The notes below the pieces were generated by a model. That model worked only from the letters and a program-made list of their open reading frames with translations, was not told where the DNA came from and searched no databases. From Casuarius casuarius (lineage: Eukaryota; Chordata; Aves; Casuariiformes; Casuariidae), in NCBI GenBank assembly GCA_003342895.1, contig PTFA01000087.1, positions 2,697,969-2,761,968 on the forward strand: 64,000 nt of DNA. The letters run 5' to 3'. Positions 1 through 37,249 of this stretch are shown piece by piece. The stretch's first letter is position 1; each line of letters opens with the position of its first letter. Both the position numbers and the translations under genes were made by a program.

Positions 1-826
1 TTTAGCTGTCATGCAGTTACCAATAAAAGCATGCTATCAGGCTAATTCTCCTGAAAGGTCCTGCTGTTTGGCATGAATGATGTTTCAGTGCATTAGTAGT
101 TTATTCATCTAACTGCAGTTCAGCCATATTCTTGCAGAGTGCAAATTAAGTTTTATATAAATGCTGACTACACATAGTTCATTTTGACCAAATACCTTTC
201 TAATGCATATGAAGTTGAAAGTCTTTAAGTGGAACATCAGTGACGTAGTTGTGGCAATTGCTTTGCCTTCTCTTTGCAAGCTTTTTTCCTTTCATTTCTA
301 TTGAGGAGTAGAAGACTAAATAAACTACGTTTGAGCAGCTTCGTTCCTGTCAAATATATAGTTTCCTTCATCACCTGAATCCTTTCTAAAATCAAACTCT
401 GAGTTACTACAGATAATTTCTTTCTCTGATAAGCAAAAGTGATTGAATCTCACAAATGTTTATACCTTTGAGATTTTTCCATATAATGCAATGTACATAT
501 TGTCCAGATGCTGCAGAGACTTTCAAGCATGCTTTGTATTTTGTGAATATTTCCAAGAATTTGTGTGACTACTCCTAAAAAGGAGTTGTATCATACGCAT
601 AAATCCTTACAAGAGTAGAGGCTGTGCATGTGCCTGTGTAAGGACAATACATGCACTGTGCACTAAAATTGTTTGACGTCAATATAGTCTGCGTTATACA
701 TGTTTGTACAGACTTAAATATAAAAGATATAATTGGAGCAGATATCCTTATGCACGGAACATTATAATATACAATGTACATGCATTCATGCAGTTAATAA
801 TCTACTAAATTCTAATATATTTTCAG
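1..826 (+). other. SCUBE1: SCUBE1 intron, left part outside window
   Basis: AT-rich intronic sequence ending in the acceptor of the first exon in the window. I see no exon, repeat family or RNA gene in it. Confidence 0.8.
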
Positions 827-24200
<23,374 letters not shown>

Positions 24201-25160
24201 TCTAGTGGTATTCAATTTGGGGTTACTTCGCATTCTTGTCAAATATTGTATTTCCTCCATAGTAGAAACATTTGCTAATTTGAAGGCTCTTTTTTGCAGT
24301 CTTTATTTTCAATTGTATATTGAAGAATACCTATAATGTTTTATAATTGTTAAAAGCCAATGTTCTGAATGGAATTTTTACTACAAAGAAAAATAATTGT
24401 GGATCATTGAGTGCATCTAGTTAAAGATCCAAAGTTGTGTCTGCACTAGTGTGTCTTCACTTTCTATTTGAAATTACATTTTGTAGAAAATATTCTTTCT
24501 AGCTTTTTATTTTCCATGAAAAAAAATTCTTCAAAGCATAGAAGGAAACTATTCAAATCTGATTAAACTACCTGCAGATAAGTCCTGTTGTAGAAAGAAG
24601 TGTGTAGTATAAATAATATTTGGATTTTGAATTGCACTTGAACTTTATATTTGAATCTTTAGAAGAAAACAAAACAATCTAAATTTTGTTATTTCTCCTT
24701 TGTGGTTTAGTGGAACCGTTGTCCAAGTAGAAATGAGAAGGAAAGAAAAGAGACAGAAAAAAGAAACAGATGTATAATTTTGTTTTATGAATAACGTAAG
24801 ATTGAGTCCCATGCCCCAATGTTTTATCTGTCTTCTTCTAAACTTCTTCAGAGGTTTACCACTATCTACTATTTTCTCGAAACTGATGTAGCTATGGAGC
24901 TTTGTACACCAGTTGGTCCCTTTGAAGGCATTTACAATAGGATAGATGAGAAATGAACAACAACAGCAAAAGTAGTAGTCTGTTTTTCTTTGCATTAATA
25001 GAGCATCTAATTAAGTACGATATATAAATATATAAATATATACTTCTATTTGTGGGTACATTAGTAATGTTATCTTTAGTTACTGTAAATATTATTCATG
25101 CTTAAATCTTTACCTCCCCCCAACTATTTACTCATACCTATTTGTAACTTCGCTTAGATG

Positions 25161-25166
25161 ATTAAA
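25161..25166 (+). terminator. SCUBE1: Candidate proximal poly(A) signal (ATTAAA)
   Basis: A variant hexamer about 960 bases after the stop, followed by a T/G-containing stretch. A weak candidate for a short SCUBE1 mRNA. Confidence 0.25.
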
Positions 25167-28100
25167 TGACTTCTCCAAGTGCTTGTCACTTCTGTTAACA
25201 CCAGACTGAAGCCTTTTGGAGTTTTATAATACTGGATAATGTTTTTTTCTTGGACAATCTCTTTCAGCACACATTATTCCAGGAAGAATAACAACAGTTA
25301 AGATGCAACTGCTCTCCAGTATCTTGGTCAGTTATTGCCGCTTCTTTGAGCACCCCTCACACCCCAGCCAGGAGGTACACTGAGGACAGCGCACTTGAGA
25401 GGACCTCAATCTTTATGTGAGATCTGCCCTCCACAAAACACTGTGAACGTGCCTCCATCAGGTGCCCAAACTCTAAACAGGGAGGGTGGGGGGACGGGAC
25501 ACAGTTTTGCAGCCTGCTTTGAAGAGGTGGAGGGCAGGTCCTGTGGCCTTTGGAGACCCGGCGCTCCCTTTCGCTACCCCTTTGCAGCCACGGCACCCAC
25601 CAGCCTTGGGCAACTCTCTGGCCGCCCGGACCCCACACCAGAGAGCACAGCCTCGTGGTCTCCCTTCCCCCCCGAGCAACAGGTAGCTGGTGGGTAAGAC
25701 GATGATAAATCCTGTGTTCCCTCCTGTTCCTTGGCACAGGAGCGAATTTCAGTGAGAGACTGGACTATTTTTATCAGCATTCCAGTCTCCTTATCTTTAA
25801 GTCCTTTCCTCTTATATACCCCTTCCCCTTTGATCCTACAATTTTATTACATGTGGAAATTAACCATCACGCCAACATGCTTTCAGGAAAAGGCTAACAT
25901 AAAGAGACAGCTTTGCTTCACTGCATTTTTTTTCAGATGCTCTCAAAGGCTTACATTTAAGTATGTTTATAGCTAACTTTTTATGCCTTTTTATGTCTTT
26001 TTAAAATTCTGCTTAAATTATATTTAATTTGTTTTCTGTTGGCTACAAGTGGTTGAATATTCCATTTCTAAGAGACTCCTTTAATATTTTGTTGAGCTTT
26101 TCCACTTAGCCATCTGGAATTTTTGCTTGCCTTCTTTCCTTTTCTGTTGAAGAGCATAAATTTTTTCTTTCTGTGCCTAAACAGTTTCAGCTCAGAGTCT
26201 AACAATTCTGTTCTTTCAGTCATGGATCTTAGTCCTTTGAAAAGCTTTTGTTTTAAAAAAATATATTTATATATCTTAACCCATGTTTCAAAATGTAACA
26301 TCTCCATGAAAGTCTTTTTTTAAAGGCTGCTAAACCTAATTTTTTTGTGGTGATGTTGAAACTACTTTTATTATATATTCACTATGGGTTACTAAAGGTG
26401 GACATTTGAAGGAAAACATATCATCATTCCTAGATTCAGTGTATTCATGGAATGAAAAAATATAGCTACATGTGGTTTTTTTCTGAACAGAAGTTATTTG
26501 TAGAAAAAATGAATCTTCTTTAAAAAGCAGTAATCTTTTTAGATACTCAGTCACGTATAAGTCTGTAGCTAAAAAACGCTTCAACCAAACTTAGTATTTC
26601 AAAGTCTGATAGGTTATCCAGAATGATTTGGTGAGGATTACAGCCCTCCTACTGACAGATATTGGGAAATTGTTTAGAATTCTCAACAGAAGTCACAAAA
26701 TTTAACAAAAAAAAATTCTTCATTTCCTGAAGGATGAACAATGATCTCTAAAATGGCAAACTTCAGTAAGAGAAGTATGGAGCCTAATGCTGAGCAGCAG
26801 CTTTAGAAATATCTCTGTTAAGATTTCTGTTTAGTGACCCACAAATTTGGTCATAATGTCACTGTAAGATAGTGGTGACATGTAGGACAAACTCTCTTTT
26901 GGGGGCAGAGCTGCAAGTCACATGTCCAGAAACCGCTGGCAGCACAGTAACTTGCTTCAGGCTCTCAGCCAAGGAGGGGGATCCCAGGGCCAGACAGTGC
27001 CTGCGGAAGGGACCTGTCCTGGCTGCGGCCATGGTGGGGGGAACATGGGCACAGCTGCACACTGCGACTACAGGACTAGCTGCACTTAGCGCTGGGACAG
27101 CTCGCCCCAGCTTGCAACCATGCTAGACAAAACTGGTGCTTTGCCTAGTTCATCCTGACAGGCAAGGTGAGAGGTTTGGGTTGNCCCGTATTCCCCAGAG
27201 CCATGTCAGGGCCGGGACTCTGCAGGCAGGACTGGGCGCTCACTGACTTGTCCTGTAGCAAAAGCAGAATTTGTGTTGTTATGCTTCTTCTCTGACAGCA
27301 AAGAAAGAAAGAGAATAATTTGGCCTTCATAAGTATATAGTTAAATGCTTCTGAATACATAGAGGTTTCTTATGTGATATATTTAGAAAACAGTCAGGTT
27401 TTGAATGTTGGCAGCTCTGCAGAGAAGTGCCATTGGATGTGCAAATTTATAATAAAATAAGTAGTGACAAGGGGTATGGAAGACTAAGCAAATTTCAGTT
27501 GAAATATGCTGATTTTTACAACCACATAATTTCTACGTTAGCACTAGAAGTAAAGAAATGCTTTGAAGAATTCCATCCAAAAGTATCTTACAAATTCAGA
27601 AGGGCATAAGGATTTTTCACACTATATTTATAGTTACAGAAACTGGCGTTCACCAAACAGAATAGAGCTGAGCTTCTCCTTTTTTAATACAGGTGTCTGA
27701 TGCTTTCATTGTCAGGAGTCTCTGAAAATATAGTTACTATTATAATAACAGTACAACAACAAGGAATGTCTTCTTTGTGGAGAAAACCTACACAAATTTG
27801 GGAATCAAAACCCGTGCAACAAGAATAGGGCCTTCTCTAAGAAAACCAGCTTCATGAAATCAATAAATATATTGCAGAATAGAAAATTTTGTCCTTTACT
27901 GTAAAAATGAAATGCTGTATTTAAACTTAATCAATAAATACAGCCCTGTATTTGGTCTTATAGCATTACATGTTGTGTGCAGGATAGGTGCAACAACATG
28001 TTCATGTGCCACTACAGGAAGGCTGAAGAAGCCTAATTTGTGATTGCCTAATTCCACATCACAAACTGAACTTTTTATTTTCAGTTTGCAAATGCCTGTA

Positions 28101-28320
28101 TGCTTAAAAGCTGCACCTGTAGCACTTATCATTTTAAGCCTCTCCTCCGGCACTTATTTTTAGTGAGATGGTGGTGACTCATCTGCACGTTCTCATGTGC
28201 CACCACATAGCAGCCTGCATACCTGCTGCAATCCAGCAGATTGCAACAATCTGAAGTCTCTAAATAATCAAGCCCTAAGTCATCCCGTGACAGTGCTTGT
28301 TAGTGATTGCTGTGGGCAAT

Positions 28321-28348
28321 GTGCGTGTGCGTGTGTTTGTGTGTGTCA
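28321..28348 (+). repeat. Imperfect GT microsatellite
   Basis: Alternating GT with C and T interruptions (gtgcgtgtgcgtgtgtttgt, then gtgtgt). A short dinucleotide tract in the region after SCUBE1. Confidence 0.75.
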
Positions 28349-31300
28349 TTTGAATACAGGAAGCATCAGGATTCTGTGCTCAGCGGGCCAAATAGCTACC
28401 TGCATCTTGCCCACAATAGCAAGATTTATACTGTCTGAAGATTTAGTTCACTAAAACTTGATATAAAGCTTCTGAAGTCTTCTTTCAGCCCATTTTTTTT
28501 CTTCTGCCTCCCTCTGTTATATATCAGCTTTTTACCTAAAGACCAACTTCTGAAAAATTTATTTCCTCACTATGCCTCCTCCATACAATAAAGTTAAATC
28601 ACACTGCGCTATGGTTACTGAAGCCTGAGTCTAGTCCCATGTTTACTCTTCAAACCCGGCTTTGCAGTTTGGTGATAATCGGCACAGTTCCTTTTAGCTG
28701 AGCACAGCAAAAGCCCTGTGCCTGAACTTCCCAGACTTTAGTGAGCCAAAATATGCATCTGAATTTCACATCAGATGTATGTCTCCAATAGCTATATTTC
28801 TGTAGGAACTGCTGCCCTACCAAAAAAAATTTTTTTCTGTTTTGTCATGTTTTATTGACATTCTGTATAACCACGTCTCTGAATATGGAAAATCACAGCA
28901 TACAAAGCCCTACGAGCAATTCTTGATGGTCAGCCAGCATGTGCATGTACAGTGTACATTCAAAAGGCTTTAAGTTCCCTTCCGTGAGTCTTTAGTTATG
29001 GAAATAGGGCAGCAGGAAGAATCGCTGCACTTTTATGAAAACCACCCTGTTCCTGTGCTGAGTCTTTGAAAAAGGGAGAGCCTTGTACTTCATCTGTGAA
29101 GTTCTTCACTCAGTGCATTTTTGCTTAACTTTTACCATAAGTGATGTCTCTTTCTCATTGGTGAGACAAACATACTGGAAAAGAGTTCATCTACAGAGGA
29201 TTTTTAGACCTAAAATTTTAAATACAGTACAAAGACAAGTATGTTCTGTATGTCTTTGTTGTAACAGGTAAAACAACACTGTACCAAAGAGAGGAGGAAA
29301 AATCATTTAGACTGATCCTTCCCATGCATCAGCTTTATATTATGGTAGGCTTACTGACATCAGTAGATTCACTAAGTTTTAGATTAGCTTAAATAAGCAT
29401 AGGCTTGGTCACAGAGTTTTCAGGGAGTCTGTGTTTTGATTTGTCAGGTGGTTTCTAAAGAGCACAGCTAATCTATTGTCCTCGGTCCTGTAAGTAGAAC
29501 AGATGGTGCCACAGAAACAAGAAACATACTTATAGGCATTAAACTTTCAAAAAAGAAAGTTGAACCCAACCCTGCACCTCCTTGTGAGCCTGCCTAACAT
29601 ACTTGAATGTATCAGATCGGTCTTGTCTATAAAGAACACTGTTTTAATCTTGCAGATAACAATTTTTAATATAATCTTCAGGAGCAAAAGTAGTGGTATG
29701 ATTCTTATACAGGTACTGCTGACTGGTCTTTGACAGTACAGATGTCTGGACTCTAAATAGCTTTGAATGCTATTAAAAAAAGAAGCTGGAGCAAAATCTT
29801 CAACCAACTGAATTCAGTGGCAAATTTCTCAACCACCTCAGGGGTCTGGATTTTCCCTTTTTTGCATTATGGGAATGAGCAACAGACACAGTTACTGGTA
29901 CCCATGTCATGATTTCATAGTTGCATTTTTTTCGTAGTTTAAAGCCACTGTTTGACAGGAATGGTAGTAACTAGAGAAGTTCTATAAACTCTCAATACTT
30001 TGAGACTTTAATGAAATAGTTTTCTAGGGTGAGAGAATATTGTAAGCACTTGGAAAAAAAAAAGACTTTTGTCTCCCATAAGAATTTATGGAGGAAGGGA
30101 AAATTTTATAAGGGAATATAAACTTATTCCTCAGTATCAGACTTGGATTTAGAAGAAGTCTCATGCTTTATCATCACATTTTCCATCTAAATAGAAACAT
30201 ACTGAGAAATAAACTCTTAATGGCAAAAAACTGTTATCTAAGTATCTGAATATATACAATTCCAGTTTGTTATTTCATTTATTTATTCTGTTTCATCACT
30301 TAAGTTTTTAATCTATAAAATTAATATGTAATATACAAGAGTAAAATGTACAGAGGTACCATAAAATGTAATAATTTAAACCATCTGTATTCAGAAAGCA
30401 GAGATAACAAGTTTAAACATATACAAACAATTGCAATTCAGTTTTAGCTGAATTTCTCAATATCTAGGAAAAGAAGTGGCTTTGCTTAATTAAACTTTAT
30501 TTTAATGGTTGTGAAAATGTCTTTTTTAGAGTTTGTTTTTGTTACTTTTTTAATTAAAATTATTTTGTAAATATTGTTTTCTATGTTTTATACCTTGGAA
30601 AGGCCGCTAATTTGCATTGACAGCAGCAGATACTCAACATGATGATTAAAAAAATCTACTTTAGGGCACTGGCATGCATGTGGTCAGAGGTGAGATTCAT
30701 CCTTCTAGATTACTGCTCCTGTTACTTCTGCGGTCTCACTGGGATCATAGAAAAGGGTTGCTGGGGCAGTTCAACCCGCTAATTTTCATAGAATTGACCA
30801 TCAAGTGTCATTCTGAAGTGCTTACCATTTTCATAACATATAAAGAGTATGTATTTTAAAGTTAGTGCTAGGTCTTACTACATTGTTAGGATAAGGAACA
30901 ACACAGAATTCAGAAATAAAAGGGAATTCAAAATATTATGCCCAAACATAGCATAAAGACAAGGAAAAATAGGATATATCTGTGCTCCTAGGTAGCACTG
31001 GGAGTGATAAAACCACATATTGGATCTGATCATAGAGTCCTTTATAGGCAAAACTGTCACTGAGGTCAGTGAGAGTTTCACCTGTGTAAAATTCATTATG
31101 ATCCTGTCCATCATTTGTTAAACAAGAATTTCTAGTAGACTAGATTTGGGGAAAAAATACCTGGATGTGTAATATTAGTTTCTGTACTGATTTGCTATGT
31201 GTAGATCACTGGGCATGAGTGACATTTTGAACTAAACCCTTGTAGATGCTGCTGGGACTTCTAAGCTTTATTACCTATGTAAATTATGTACAAACAGTTA

Positions 31301-31373
31301 TTTGCATATGAAATGTATCATGATAGTTTAGAGCAAAAATAGTGAATAACTGTACAAAATTTGATACTTAGAA

Positions 31374-31379
31374 AATAAA
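31374..31379 (+). terminator. SCUBE1: Candidate distal poly(A) signal (AATAAA)
   Basis: A canonical hexamer at the end of an AT-rich, UTR-like tract, followed by gtggtctaag as a possible GU-rich element. Plausible distal end of SCUBE1 transcripts; positional evidence only. Confidence 0.3.
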
Positions 31380-31400
31380 ATACAGTGGTCTAAGCTTTAC

Positions 31401-34400
31401 CAATATTTTAACAATACTGTCAGATTCGTAGTAGAAAATATTGTTGCAAATGTATCTTATAAGAAAATACATTTCCTTTTGCCTCTGTATATTAATAGCT
31501 TTGTTTTCTATGTCAAAGCTCAAAATGAAGCATGTAATAAAATTTTTGTTAAAATCACTTTCATAATAAACATAAATTGGAATGGATACGCTCTCCTGCC
31601 ATTTATTCCTGCACATGGAAAAGGGTCTATGCACCAGTCTAATGTAGAAAGGACTCAGAAGAGTACCCATCTTCTTGGTTACCTTTATGTATTTTGGTCC
31701 AGTTCGCATCTTTAGACAACAGGGAGCTTTTTCTTTCTCATAGAACACGTGGAGTTTGTGAGTGCTGGGACACTGAGCTTGTTCCTTCCAAATAGACTTC
31801 AAGGAGTGTTTTGCAGAGCAAGAAATCATGGCTAGAGCAAAGCAGCACATCACCCATCCCTCCAAGACCTTTAACAATTTCTTAAAATGACTCCGATATT
31901 ACTATGTTTATCTCATGCAGGTGCACTTTCCCACACCTCTCTATGGAGGAGCTGCATCAAACAAGGATAGAAAGTGGAAGAAAGCCGTCTTGCAGTCCCA
32001 CTGAGGACTGGATGAAGAGGAAACCCAGGCTTGCAACCAAAATGATGCATTCCTTCCTCCTCTAGCTCTGCTGTGGAAAAAGTGTGTTTTCCCAGCACCT
32101 CCTTGCTGCTGAATGTTATATATGATATTATTAATTGTTATGCAATCCAGGATTAGAAAGCAAGGACAGTTTGTCCATCAGTGGCCTGAGTGACGCTCCT
32201 GATGTAACGGCAGAATTGGATGATGAGAGACTGAATAAAAAATAGAATACCTGTAGTGACAGCAACAGTTCAGCTAAATATGATTTAAATAATCTTTTGC
32301 AATGTAAGAAATGCAAATTGTCATTAAGGGCATATAGCATGCTAGACCAGACAGAAAGTACAGATATTATTAAGTCAGTTGACAGAAGGTGAGCTCTGTC
32401 ATTTAGCAGTGCTTGTTAAGAGATTAACGGTCAGCCAAGCATTGGGAACAGTACAGCAACCACCTATTGCAGAACGGGCAGGAGATCCAAGACAGCAGCA
32501 CAGGGAGTGGTATTCTGCTGATACTTTCACATAAGCACATTATCTTGTTACCATATGACAATACGCTCCACTGATTTTATATCTGTTGTAAATGATATAA
32601 ATACTACCAGCATGCCTGATGACTACAGGTGTCACCACAACAGCTTTGAAAGGCATTAAGAGGAAAAAAAGCTAAATTCTGACTGGCAGCAAAAAATCAA
32701 TTACTGCCTTTTTCAGCTAATAGCAATCCATTTATGTAACATGGGCAGTTACCCTAATTATGCTCCAAGGAAGTTATGGCATCACCTTTATCATACCACA
32801 GATGGTGCCTCAAGAAGAAGAACATGTGAGATGGTACCAGCATAGAGGGGCCCTGAAGGAGAGTGGAAAGCCTCAGCTGTCTTTATAGCTTTAGAGCTCT
32901 AAAGGAGTTTTCTAAGGAAAAGTCAGCTCCAATCAAAGACAGAAGAGCTGAATTCAAAACTTCCAAAAGGTCATTGCAACTCAAAATAAATATTAGTAAT
33001 GAAGTATCCACAAACAAATGCAAGAGGTACTGAAAGAGGTTCAGCAGTCGCAACGATGCGAATTTGAGCATGAGATTCTAGTTTACTGAAATAAGCATTG
33101 CTTGGAAAGAATAGCAATGATTCATTCTTCTTTCAAATCTTTCAACTTCTCAACAAGCTCACAAAACATAATTTTAACACTTGGCCTGAAGAACAGCACT
33201 CCAGAGTGAACCAGTAGGCAGATTTGGGACAGATTTATTTCTGTGTTCAACCACCAACAGTGACTGACTTATGAAAGACACACAGTCCTGTACGATAATA
33301 ATAAATGGCTATTTTTGCCTCTTAAAAATAATATTAAAATGGACAAAGCTGTGGATCACTGACATGTTGTGTAATACATGACTTCTTAATGTTTTCTAAT
33401 CTTTATATAAGTTGCAAAGCAGAACTCATTCCTAGAGAGTTTTTAGCAGATATTTCCCTAGCAGAGTGCCTTGTCCTTCTCCTTCTGTCTTATACTGCCA
33501 TGCTTGAACCTCTATAGTACATGAAGTTACCATGGCATTACTCCTCTTCACACCTGAACGCAAATGGAAGCAGTGCTCCCTTACAGAGCTAGCCCTGTGT
33601 TTAGACAGGGAGCCCCCTCTCCATGACAAGCTTTGGGTGGGCGCAGACAGGTGTTGCTAGTTTAACTAAATTCTGATGCTTTATTCTCCTCTCCTCCATC
33701 TCCTCTCTGTGGTTTAGCTTCTTGCTGTAGTGTGTGCAGCAGGCTGTTCTGCAGGAGCACATGCAGCATTTGAGTGTTGCTATGACATACTGGGACACCA
33801 CTCTAGTCTGAAGCTCTGAGCTGATGACCCCACAGCTGTCTGGGCTTTGGTTGCTCATCATAAAATCATGCTCCCAGCTTTACAGCTAATTGCTGTCACT
33901 GCCTCCACACAGGTTGCTTGGCAGGTGAGTGCAAAATGCAGTTAATCCTGTTTAGGGGATCCTTGCAGTTATAAGGGATGCAGAACCTTCCCAAAAATAC
34001 ATGTGCCCAGAGAAGCAGGTACACAAAAACTATGAACAATCACTGCTGTTTCGATGCTGAAGAATAAATTTATTATTATTATAACAGCATCTGTTATGTT
34101 TTACCACTGAGAGGTACAGCTATGATCAACTGTTTATATTAAATGACAATCCTGTAATCTAGGTCCCTGTCTTAGCTTTCCGTCTTTAAAAGAAGTTCTA
34201 GTTTTACCGCTGAGGAAGTTGTTTGCCTGAAAGTAAAGGGTTTCTTTGATGGCACAATAAGGCACTTACTATAAAATCCCCCAGAAATGTCTTTTTATCT
34301 CTTTTTTTTTAATTATTATTTTGAGGCTCTCTTCTGTAGCTTATATTCCTACCTCTCTTCTGAAACAGCTTGTGTGATATCCTGCCAAAGAGGGAGATTC

Positions 34401-37240
34401 TAACCTGAAAAAAAATGAAGTGGGGAAAGCATTCCAGCCCTATGGGATCAGAGTCGTAACCGTTTGGATTCAAGCTGGGAACTGCCAGATTCCTGAAACT
34501 TTGTAAGGCTCCAGTTGTATTTGTTGAGGGCAAATGTGGCTTCACACACGCCAGCTCATGACAAATTCCTCCTTTGCTGCTACAGGGCAGGCACTGAACA
34601 AGACCCTGAATGAGGCAGTGTAACGTGATCCATGTAAGTCGTCAGGACTGCTGTGACAGAGAGGCACGACAACTGCAGGGGTTGGCGCCTCACAGATGGT
34701 GCTGGAAGGCTAAGTCCTCTTACTTGAGAGTGAGGCTAGTAGTAGTAAGTTCAGCCTCGCTGAAATTTTCTGCGTTCTTTGCAAATACGTATGTAAAGCA
34801 CATCAATAAAACTCAACAAGCACTTTACCTGAGTAAGAACTGCATGGTTTAAGCACCATAACCTAGTCATTGTTCCTACGAAAACAATCAGGGTAATATT
34901 CTGTGGTAATCTTCTCTTTACAGATTATCTGCTAATACCTGCTTATGTAATGAGGGGTTCACAGTGGCACCCCTGGGTTACCGCCCTGGGACCACAGGTG
35001 ATCAAGAATGATCGCTCCCAAAAGCCTCACTCCAGCCTGGCAACCGTGGCAGCGATGCAGGAGTGGTGGGAGGTGGACTCTGATTCCTGCACCAGGAAAT
35101 ACTCCTGTTATGCAAGAGTAATGAAAAGTGAGGTAGGCTGGAGGCTTAAAACCACTGGATGCTTTTAGACCTCATTAGCTAATGGTAAGACAACGTCAGG
35201 GAATAGCCTACCGAGAGCTGCTTCTGCATCTCAGAGCCTTAGCTACTCTTCGTGCCAGTGAGTCTGACTGTGCTTTAATATTACTCAGAGTTTATCAGCA
35301 ACAGGTTAACCTGTCCCCAGACTTGCAAAGACACAGCAACTCACCCAAACAGCCTGGAAGCACAGACAGCTGGCCAGCAGCCAGGATTCCTACCAAAAGT
35401 GAGGTGGAAGTGCAACTAAGCAGTGAGAAAGCACCTGCCCACACTTGGCAAAAACAAGAATTACATAAATCTCATGTCAGAGCAAGAGCACATTCCCCTT
35501 GCCTCTGGAAAGGGCATGCTCAGTGTGGCTCTGCTGGGCAAAAATGTGGAAATCTATCCTACTTTTCTTATTTGATCCGTTTGGGGGGGGAAAAACAACT
35601 TTTTTTTTTTTTTTTTTTAGGTAATACTTTTGACTTAGCTATAAAATATTATGATATATTTTCTGGGAACTTTATAAAAATGAGACAATCACCTGGCTAG
35701 TAAGTAAACGGTCCCAAACTTGAGACATTTGTTTCAGTGAGCAAAATTATGCAGCTGTCAAATTGCCAACAGCTTGATATATGTTATATGGGCTGTGTAG
35801 AAATATATCATGTTGTGTGCATGCATAATATATGCCGTGATGTATTGAGTCCATAGCAAAGACAGAGAAGAAGGAAGCGTGGCACTGGGAACTTTTTTTT
35901 TTGCCCAGTAGACAAGATCCCTCTGAGGACTGGTATGTGATCAAGCCTCCACATTTTACCATACCAGTGCAAAAGCACTACCACAACCCTCCTCTTTTTC
36001 CAAACCACACTATTAGCAAAAATGTCCACAAACTCAAGAGTAGCATGGCAGGAACCCAACTAAGGAACACTGGCAATGCAACTATTTTTTGATCTTGTGC
36101 TGTTTAATCTGATAGATCTTCTTAGCAACATCCTAGTAAAGCCTTTACGCTGGTAAAGCGTGGGAACACAACCAGAGCATATGGTGAGGCAGAAATAGTC
36201 TCAGGCAGAGGAAGATTTGCTTGACAGTTACTATTCGGATAGCCAGTCTGAGGACTGCGCTAGATCCTCAACTGCAGAACGGTGATGTTTAGTGGCAGCA
36301 CATAGGTATAATTTTTAATCTCTTTCTGTGTCTGGCCAAGTTCTAGTGGCTCTTTGATATAAGACCTTCCTTCTGAGAACTCTGAGATTATGAGGAAGGA
36401 GGGATTGCTGCTCCGCGTACTGTATGGGACATCAGTCCAGCAACGCAAGACAGGGAAGCGAGCAGAGAGGTATTTCTGGAAAAGGGTGTTCTTGTACATT
36501 CTCCAGGGATCAAGCTCCATTAATCTGGAGGCTTTGACTGGCTACCGAGCCTAAACTCCTATTTCTAGCCCCTAACAGGGTCATCAAAAGTTAGACAGTG
36601 CAGATCCCACTCCCACACGTGCAGTCCAGGATCTTTACTGGCTGCTGTTTAATCCCAGGAGCGCAGGACGCCCTGCTTGCCAGGCAAACCCTTTCCCAAC
36701 GCAGAGCCGCGCTGTGCCATGCTGCTGGAAGGAACCGATCTGAAATCAGATCCTCGCTTGATCTGAGGATGGGCTGGCAGGATAAGCCGTTTCCACAGTC
36801 CCCGGAGCAGGCAATCCCAAGTGGGAAAACACAGCAGGCACTCCCCGCAGCGGCAGCTCCTGGGCGGCCAGGGCAGCAGGCACAGCAAAGCTAAACAACA
36901 CTGTTCTGCACTCAGGGCAGCCAAGAGGGACACGCTCCATCCTGGCTCCCCCCTCGCAGCGTTACAACCCCACCTGAGTTCAGAGCAGCGCTACCCACAA
37001 AGTTTAGGGGGGGCTAGAGTTAAACAGGGTTAGGCTATTCCTGACCAAACCTGAGCAGGAATGGATTTTGTTAGGAATTTCTTCTAGATGACCCAATAAA
37101 AACACGGGGGAGCTGCCTCTCTGCTGCGGGTGCTAACAAAAAAAACACACCTCCCTTTTACACTGACAGATAGACGCACTATTGAAGAGAGACCCAGACG
37201 TTAGAATTCACCTGTGCATTTACAAAAAAAAGTTTAAACT
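31401..37240. other. SCUBE1-TTLL12 intergenic region
   Basis: No gene was recognised. The region includes an AT-rich stretch at about 32521-32800 that resembles developmental conserved non-coding DNA (TAATTA at 32755-32760), a T19 run at 35600-35618, and rising GC content from about 36600. Longer open frames on either strand (for example 31368-31877 minus and 35182-35700 plus) have no recognisable domain and look like chance. Confidence 0.6.
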
Positions 37241-37249
37241 CAAAAATTG

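Larger units (their letters stand above)
24201..31400 (+). other. SCUBE1: Non-coding region downstream of SCUBE1, possible long 3' UTR
   Basis: This is mostly AT-rich sequence after the stop codon, without a credible ORF. UTR-like signals are TGTAAATA (Pumilio-type) at 25084-25091 and 30566-30573, an AU-rich ATTTATTTATT at 30277-30287, candidate poly(A) signals ATTAAA at 25161-25166 and AATAAA at 31374-31379, and others between. Human SCUBE1 is thought to have a several-kb 3' UTR, so transcription may run this far, but the true end cannot be read from sequence alone. A GC-rich interruption lies at about 25390-25700 and a smaller one near 26930-27200. Confidence 0.4.

Noticed and set aside
36260..36520. 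Minus-strand 86-codon frame upstream of the TTLL12 island as a divergent gene
   Set aside because: No homology, promoter or splice sites were recognised; probably chance.
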